Origin: Spirogloea muscicola
Lineage: Eukaryota > Streptophyta > Zygnematophyceae > Spirogloeales > Spirogloeaceae
Direction: 5' to 3'
DNA: 15,249 nt
NCBI GenBank assembly: GCA_009602725.1
Contig: WELB01000282.1
Span: forward strand, 64,388-79,636
A program made the translations under genes and the position numbers. Position 1 is the first letter of the stretch; each line of letters begins with the position of its first letter. This document shows, one piece after another, positions 12,401 to 15,249 of the stretch. A model generated the notes under the pieces. The model was not told the DNA's origin and ran no database searches. It saw nothing but the letters and a program-made list of their open reading frames with translations.

Positions 12401-12763
12401 CGAGTACACCAGGCAGCTACACAGCAACGTGGCTCGTCTACAACATAGGCCTCCCTAGATGCTCACATGAGGACTGCAGCTGCCAAGCGCCGGTTCCTCG
12501 TGCTTCCTCTTGCCCGATGCAGACCCGGCAGTGCTGCGGGAGAGCCCGCCGAAGCCGTCGTTGGCCACCACAAGGTGCGAGGGGCCGCGCTGGAGAGCGG
12601 CCGCGCCGTCCGCCGCGGCGATGGGAGGGCCGGCTGTCTTGACACGGACGCGGCCGTCGGCGAGCGGCCTGCCCTCGCCGGAGTCGCCGTCACCGATGCA
12701 GTGCCGAGCCGCAGGCTTGGGCGTGTAGCGCACGCCCACCCGCGACACCCTAAAAACCACCAT
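4205..12763 (-). CDS. SPT20-like SAGA subunit (plant PHL type) with giant polyQ tail
   Basis: Fifteen exons, read right to left: 12763-12467, 12196-12121, 11884-11808, 11604-11521, 11343-11263, 11007-10834, 10719-10624, 10453-9989, 9842-9714, 9569-8746, 8584-8364, 8195-8044, 7763-7725, 7494-7140, 7002-4205. All junctions are GT-AG and phases fit, giving about 1,955 codons. The start is supported by context gccATGG and by MVVFRVSRVGVRYTPK, like the plant PHL N-terminus. The SPT20 domain (about residues 130-295) shows FAINVFPDGFNL, LYPHDRTSEGFL, GWLPAGMLDDIPCHYVDG, CEVRDFR and RILKRVMPPLCLDPSP. A charged coiled coil follows (about 451-650). A second plant-like block lies at about 770-915: YNLHKRK, SLVGGSINARKTRIMEF, YAVPTIPNP, ADRFALQFASL, KEGYEHF. 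Residues 1024-1955 are Gln-rich. SPT20 is a structural subunit of the SAGA histone-acetyltransferase co-activator; Arabidopsis PHL also binds phytochrome B and CONSTANS. A nuclear role is inferred. Uncertain sites: exon 3 start (11899, 11884 or 11872) and exon 11 end (8373 or 8364); all alternatives keep phase. Exon 2 has no homology support. Confidence 0.88.
4208..6960 (-). repeat. Glutamine-coding CAG-rich domain in one exon
   Basis: Nearly all of the last SPT20-like exon is CAG/CAA codons interrupted by Pro, His, Leu, Lys and Met. By eye more than half of the roughly 930 residues are Gln. CAG dominates CAA, so the plus strand is a long imperfect CTG repeat. Three less repetitive islands interrupt it: about 4895-5100 (Ser/Gly/Pro/Lys, with PASPKLPMSPGG), about 5430-5815 (Ala/Gly/Ser/Pro, with AAAKQRVAAQGRGALIGG) and about 5940-6350 (Gly-rich, with GAGIPMGVGLMPQQGG). 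Tails of this kind are common in transcriptional co-activators, and plant PHL also has a Gln-rich C-terminus. The size and near-continuity here stand out. Confidence 0.95.
5147..5203 (-). repeat. Longest pure CAG/CTG run (19 units)
   Basis: An uninterrupted (CTG)19 on the plus strand encodes 19 consecutive Gln by CAG only on the minus strand, flanked by CCG proline codons. It is the purest microsatellite in the window. The next longest is a CTG run of about 11 units at 6371-6403. Such runs are prone to length change. Confidence 0.93.
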
Positions 12764-13105
12764 GGCGGGCGGCGGCGGCGACGGCGGCGGCAGCGGCTGC
12801 GGCGGCGGCGCTCAGCGCCACTGCTCCTGNCGGGCGCCATGGCCGCCGCCGCGCCGCGCGCCGTCAGGAGCGCTCTTTGCTGGAAGCCCATGGCCACGTG
12901 GGCCCTAAAGGCCACCTTCCTCGGTGCTGGGAAATTGGGGAAACTGCAGATGTGTGCTCTCCCGAAGGTGGCGGCGGCTCTGAATGGCCAGCCCAGAAGT
13001 AATGCGAGAAGGCGCAATATGTGTCGATTATAAGCAACGAGGTAGATGAAGCCGATCAATGTCGATATAGTGCTTTGCCACCACCCCAACGCCGCCGAGG
13101 GGTGC
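12764..13105. promoter_or_regulatory. GC-rich leader and promoter between SPT20-like gene and tRNA
   Basis: This space lies between the divergent SPT20-like gene (minus) and the initiator tRNA (plus). Right against the SPT20-like ATG, 12764-12820 is a CGG/CGA triplet tract. The undetermined base sits at 12830. Two minus-strand ATGs, ending at 12891 and 12840, open the same frame. Taken at face value with one n, that frame is offset from the main start and would overlap it as an upstream ORF. A G-box lies at 12895-12900. The far part (12960-13105) is less GC-rich and should hold the tRNA 5' flank. No TATA box for the SPT20-like gene is obvious. Confidence 0.5.
12895..12900. promoter_or_regulatory. 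G-box CACGTG
   Basis: The hexamer CACGTG lies in the context GGCCACGTGGGCC, 132 bases upstream of the SPT20-like ATG. In plants this palindrome is the classic binding site of bZIP and bHLH factors, including phytochrome-interacting factors. One hexamer can occur by chance, but its position and extended core make it a reasonable candidate site. Confidence 0.35.
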
Positions 13106-13177
13106 ATCAGAGTGGCGCAGCGGAAGCGTGGTGGGCCCATAACCCACAGGTCGAAGGATCGAAACCTTCCTCTGATA
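13106..13177 (+). tRNA. Initiator tRNA-Met (CAT anticodon)
   Basis: Seventy-two bases fold fully. Acceptor strand ATCAGAG (13106-13112) pairs with CTCTGAT (13170-13176), giving the A1-U72 pair typical of eukaryotic initiators; the discriminator is A. Anticodon stem GTGGG/CCCAC (13131-13135 with 13143-13147) carries the three G-C pairs of initiators, with CAT at 13138-13140. The T arm GAAGG/CCTTC closes the loop ATCGAAA, with the initiator A in place of the usual T at the start of the T loop. There is no intron. The sequence matches the plant initiator as I recall it except in the T stem, where compensating changes keep pairing. The internal B box is GGATCGAAACC at 13156-13166. It appears functional. 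Confidence 0.97.
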
Positions 13178-13218
13178 CTCTCAGAGAGCACGAGCTTCCC
13201 GCTCCCCTCGGCGACCGA

Positions 13219-13223
13219 TTTTT
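13219..13223 (+). terminator. Possible Pol III terminator (T5)
   Basis: This run of five T on the plus strand is 42 bases past the tRNA end and is the first stretch of four or more T downstream. Pol III stops at such runs, though they usually lie closer. A non-canonical earlier stop cannot be excluded. Confidence 0.45.
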
Positions 13224-13822
13224 GGTGTCAGGACGGCCCCTTCAGCCAAACCATTGTTGTATTATATTTTTGCTTCTAGTCGTTTGTCTTATTCTTTGGT
13301 CTCATATTCCTCATTTTCACATGCTTCTCATGCCCGGGGTGCATGGTCGAAATCCATCATAGAGAAGGTAAGGTCCCGGTCATAGAGCAACATCTTCTGT
13401 GGGCTGGTTTTTGGCTCCTTACAAAGAGAAAGTGCCCGCTAAAGAAGAGGGGCTGGCAAAGCCAACCCAAAAAGAATGGACAATGTTCAAAGCCAAAGAA
13501 AGAAGTGCCGAAAAAAGACTACACTACAAAGTGCAAGACGGTGCAGAAGAAGATGCAGATGGATGCTCAGTATCCACGTGTGAGCAACAGCAGATCAGAG
13601 TAACTCGGAGCAGGAAAAGCGGCACTCTGCCGAGACCCGGAAGCAGCAGCCATAGCACGGCCAGCGCGCGCGTGGACCGCATGAGCCAAAGAAAAGAAAA
13701 GCCAAAGAGCGCTGTAGCGAGACCGCCATTCTCATCCGAAAGACCTGCGCGGAGGAGCCGGCAGCATTGAAGCCTGGCGAACCCTGCCGCCGCTCGATGG
13801 CTTCCCGGGCCCTTCGCGCAGG
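13224..13822. other. No supported gene; A-rich then GC-rich stretch
   Basis: 13224-13400 is T-rich on the plus strand. 13400-13600 is A-rich and opens lysine-rich frames in two plus-strand phases at once, a composition effect. 13600-13822 is more GC-rich and may hold the 3' untranslated region of the minus-strand gene to the right. The minus-strand frame reading EEKTLFRRGKELL from 13862 stays open well into this stretch, so coding sequence could extend here if that phase is correct. Confidence 0.4.
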
Positions 13823-14505
13823 TCAGCAGCTCCTTGCCACGGCGGAAGAGCGTCTTCTCCTCCTAAAAGTTCCAATGGCAGCCACTTTCTCGAGGCCATG
13901 TAGGTCACCCAGACGAATGTCATGCTCATTCAAATGGTTCACCACTTCGCAGAAGTGACTCACACTTCTATCTTGCAGTCATTGCCTTCAATCCGCAGAG
14001 CTTGCTTTTTTATCTCAAGACGGGCTTCTAAGTACCAGCTCTCACGCAGCTTCCCTCTACGCAAGTTAATTTTGCAGGTCTGTTTGAACTCAATCCACCT
14101 TTGATGAATCACGGCTGATAGGAGAAGCACGCAGCGTGTACAGTGTGATTGCTAATTTCTATTGGCAACAGCGTGTGTGTTCAACCCCTTGTCAGAGCCT
14201 TGACTTTACCATCATCCGGGTGGACTCAGACTGGCCGTTTTGTAGCCACCCGCTCATGTGGGCGGAACTTGCGGTGGTCGTTTGCAATGCTTTCAGTTTA
14301 CATAGACTGAGCTGTTGTCGCCGAGGAGCTGCGGGGGGCCTTCCCTCCCTGCTGCCCGTCTTCCAGCTTGGCCACGGCCAGCCTAGTGACCTGCTCTGGA
14401 GGACTAGGAGTTGGCGCAGTGGTACTGAGGTCCACCACCATGGGCCTTTGGCAAGAGAGAGAGTCATCGGTACAGGCGTGGCTCGCAGCAAGGGGGTGAA
14501 GTTCC
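13823..14505 (-). CDS. Unrecognised protein, C-terminal exons (partial model)
   Basis: Three exons join in phase: 14505-14302, 14098-13964 (or 13966) and 13862-13823 (or longer). The first is Ser/Thr/Pro/Ala-rich, with LSTTAPTPSPPEQVTRLAVA. It ends TAT|GTAAAC, and its AT plus the G after CATCAAAG forms an ATG codon. The second reads WIEFKQTCKINLRRGKLRES, then WYLEARLEIKKQALRIEGND, a basic amphipathic, possibly helical segment with convincing amino-acid use. It ends at a strong GTGAGT donor; the acceptor is CTTTTAG. That joint gives a short Arg-rich end and a TGA at 13825-13823. Using a donor two bases earlier (GTGTGA) would instead read EEKTLFRRGKELLTCAKG and continue left. The stretch between (13960-13865) is also open in a third frame, reading VVNHLNEHDIRLGDLHGLEK, so an indel or alternative exon is possible. 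I do not recognise the family. Upstream exons should lie above 14505 but could not be linked to the methyltransferase-like fragment. Confidence 0.42.
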
Positions 14506-14764
14506 CTGCATATTTACAGGCTTGAAGGAGTGGCACTGGAGCCAATTTAGTCTAGAAGAGTTCAATTTCAATCTGCTAATGAGTTGACTCGTGCACACAA
14601 GTACCACACATGTACTACACATAGAGTACTACACATGGACCCATAATATTGTACAGTCTCCAAATGTCATACATTGCCGTTGAGGCTGATACTGGATGGC
14701 TCTGCAATTCTTACAATATAAGCCATTGGTTTTCTCTTCCTACTCCTACTTCGCTTCAGCATTT

Positions 14765-15238
14765 CTAAGATGGGAAAGGAAAGTGAAGGTTGGAGGGGTT
14801 GAAGCCTTGTCCAAGTCCTGCAGGAATAGATCTTTCACAGGGAAAGCCTGCTATGACCAAGTCAATTTGTGGTAGTTGTTTGATATGCTGAATCTGGACG
14901 GCTTGCTTGATGTCACCAGGTCGAAATATATTCCAGTACGTGTATGTTGGAGACGATATGGAATGTCTTGAAGCTGCGGCACACCATATCGCTATCCTTA
15001 ACAACAGCGCCTAAAGGAGAGATCGTGTATTAGAAAGAAATGTAGGCCAAATGGCCAGGTACAAAGGCAAGCACATCTAAAAATCTACATAACCTACAGC
15101 AGATTGACCGGCTCAATAACCACGGGTCAAAACATAAAGGTCACTAGATGCATGAATACTAGATGCCAGGAACGGAGCCCTTCTGCCACCTACTAGAGCT
15201 CGCCCAGCTTTCTGGTGCAAGGCACTAGCCTGAGCACG
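14765..15238 (-). pseudogene. C5 cytosine DNA methyltransferase-like fragment, frameshifted
   Basis: The clearest piece (about 14920-14805) reads GDIKQAVQ, then LPQIDLVIAGFPC (ending 14837) and PAGLGQGF. In C5 methyltransferases the motif IV loop (x-D-hydrophobic-x-x-G-F-P-C-Q, then S-x-A/S-G) follows such a GDI segment, and its Cys is the catalytic nucleophile. Here the Cys is present but Gln is Glu. Just upstream, in another frame, AVVKDSDMVCRSFKTFH resembles the stretch before GDI. That frame is the one predicted by splicing a 49-base exon (15238-15190) to CTCCTTTAG|GC at 15010. A net one-base shift near 14920 is needed to pass from one to the other. Around 14836-14826 the bases read DL in the neighbouring frame exactly where the family has DLS or DFS, suggesting compensating indels. 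The frame stops at 14767-14765, and no downstream motifs (ENV, QxRxR) were found. Sequencing indels in an active gene would look the same. Confidence 0.45.
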
Positions 15239-15249
15239 CTGCAAACAAC

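Noticed and set aside
12467-13033. 188-codon plus-strand frame spanning the n
   Set aside because: It is antisense to the first SPT20-like exon and the GC-rich leader. The Arg-rich content comes from CGG triplets.
13345-13355. B-box-like GGTCGAAATCC downstream of the tRNA, a possible second tRNA or SINE
   Set aside because: No acceptor, D or anticodon arm pairs around it, and it lacks a base of the consensus.
13343-13770. Lysine-rich plus-strand frames (86 and 123 codons)
   Set aside because: Two phases over the same A-rich DNA both look Lys-rich, which is a base-composition effect. There are no motifs or splice partners.
14302-14842. Joining the methyltransferase-like fragment directly to the 14505-14302 exon
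   Set aside because: No GT donor in the required phase was found between the PC motif and the stop at 14765, and the downstream exons lack methyltransferase motifs.
1-15249. Transposons, CRISPR arrays, bacterial-type operons or integrated virus genes
   Set aside because: No terminal repeats, transposase, reverse transcriptase, spaced palindromic repeats or prokaryotic gene organisation were seen.

Overview
This is nuclear DNA of a eukaryote, most likely a green alga or another member of the green plant lineage. Genes are split by many GT-AG introns of roughly 80 to 400 bases. The main gene matches the plant form of the SAGA subunit SPT20 (Arabidopsis PHL type) in several separate blocks. The initiator tRNA-Met is close to the plant sequence. 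No genus can be named from sequence alone. One base is undetermined (n at 12830), so this is a draft assembly.

Layout, left to right. (1) 1-206: GC-rich CGG/CCG triplets and an 11-bp tandem repeat. (2) 207-2093, plus strand: a complete six-exon gene for a 186-residue Mpv17/PMP22-family membrane protein. (3) 2094-4204: about 2.1 kb with no convincing gene, holding one 47-bp-period duplication. (4) 4205-12763, minus strand: a gene rebuilt here as 15 exons, about 1,955 codons. Its N-terminal half carries the plant SPT20/PHL conserved blocks and a charged coiled coil. Its C-terminal half is one 2.8-kb exon encoding an extreme glutamine-rich domain. (5) 12764-13105: GC-rich promoter and leader with a perfect G-box. 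(6) 13106-13177, plus strand: intact initiator tRNA-Met. (7) 13823-14505, minus strand: at least three phase-compatible exons of an unrecognised protein, probably its C-terminal end. (8) 14765-15238, minus strand: a fragment resembling the catalytic core of a C5 cytosine DNA methyltransferase, apparently broken by frameshifts.

The genes do not form an operon or an obvious functional system. They are an organellar membrane protein, a chromatin co-activator subunit, a translation-initiation tRNA and two partial genes. The most notable features are the roughly 930-residue polyglutamine exon fused to the SPT20-like half and the eroded methyltransferase fragment. Exons were placed by joining open frames through GT-AG sites with matching phase and by recalled similarity to the families. 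No transcripts or database searches were available.
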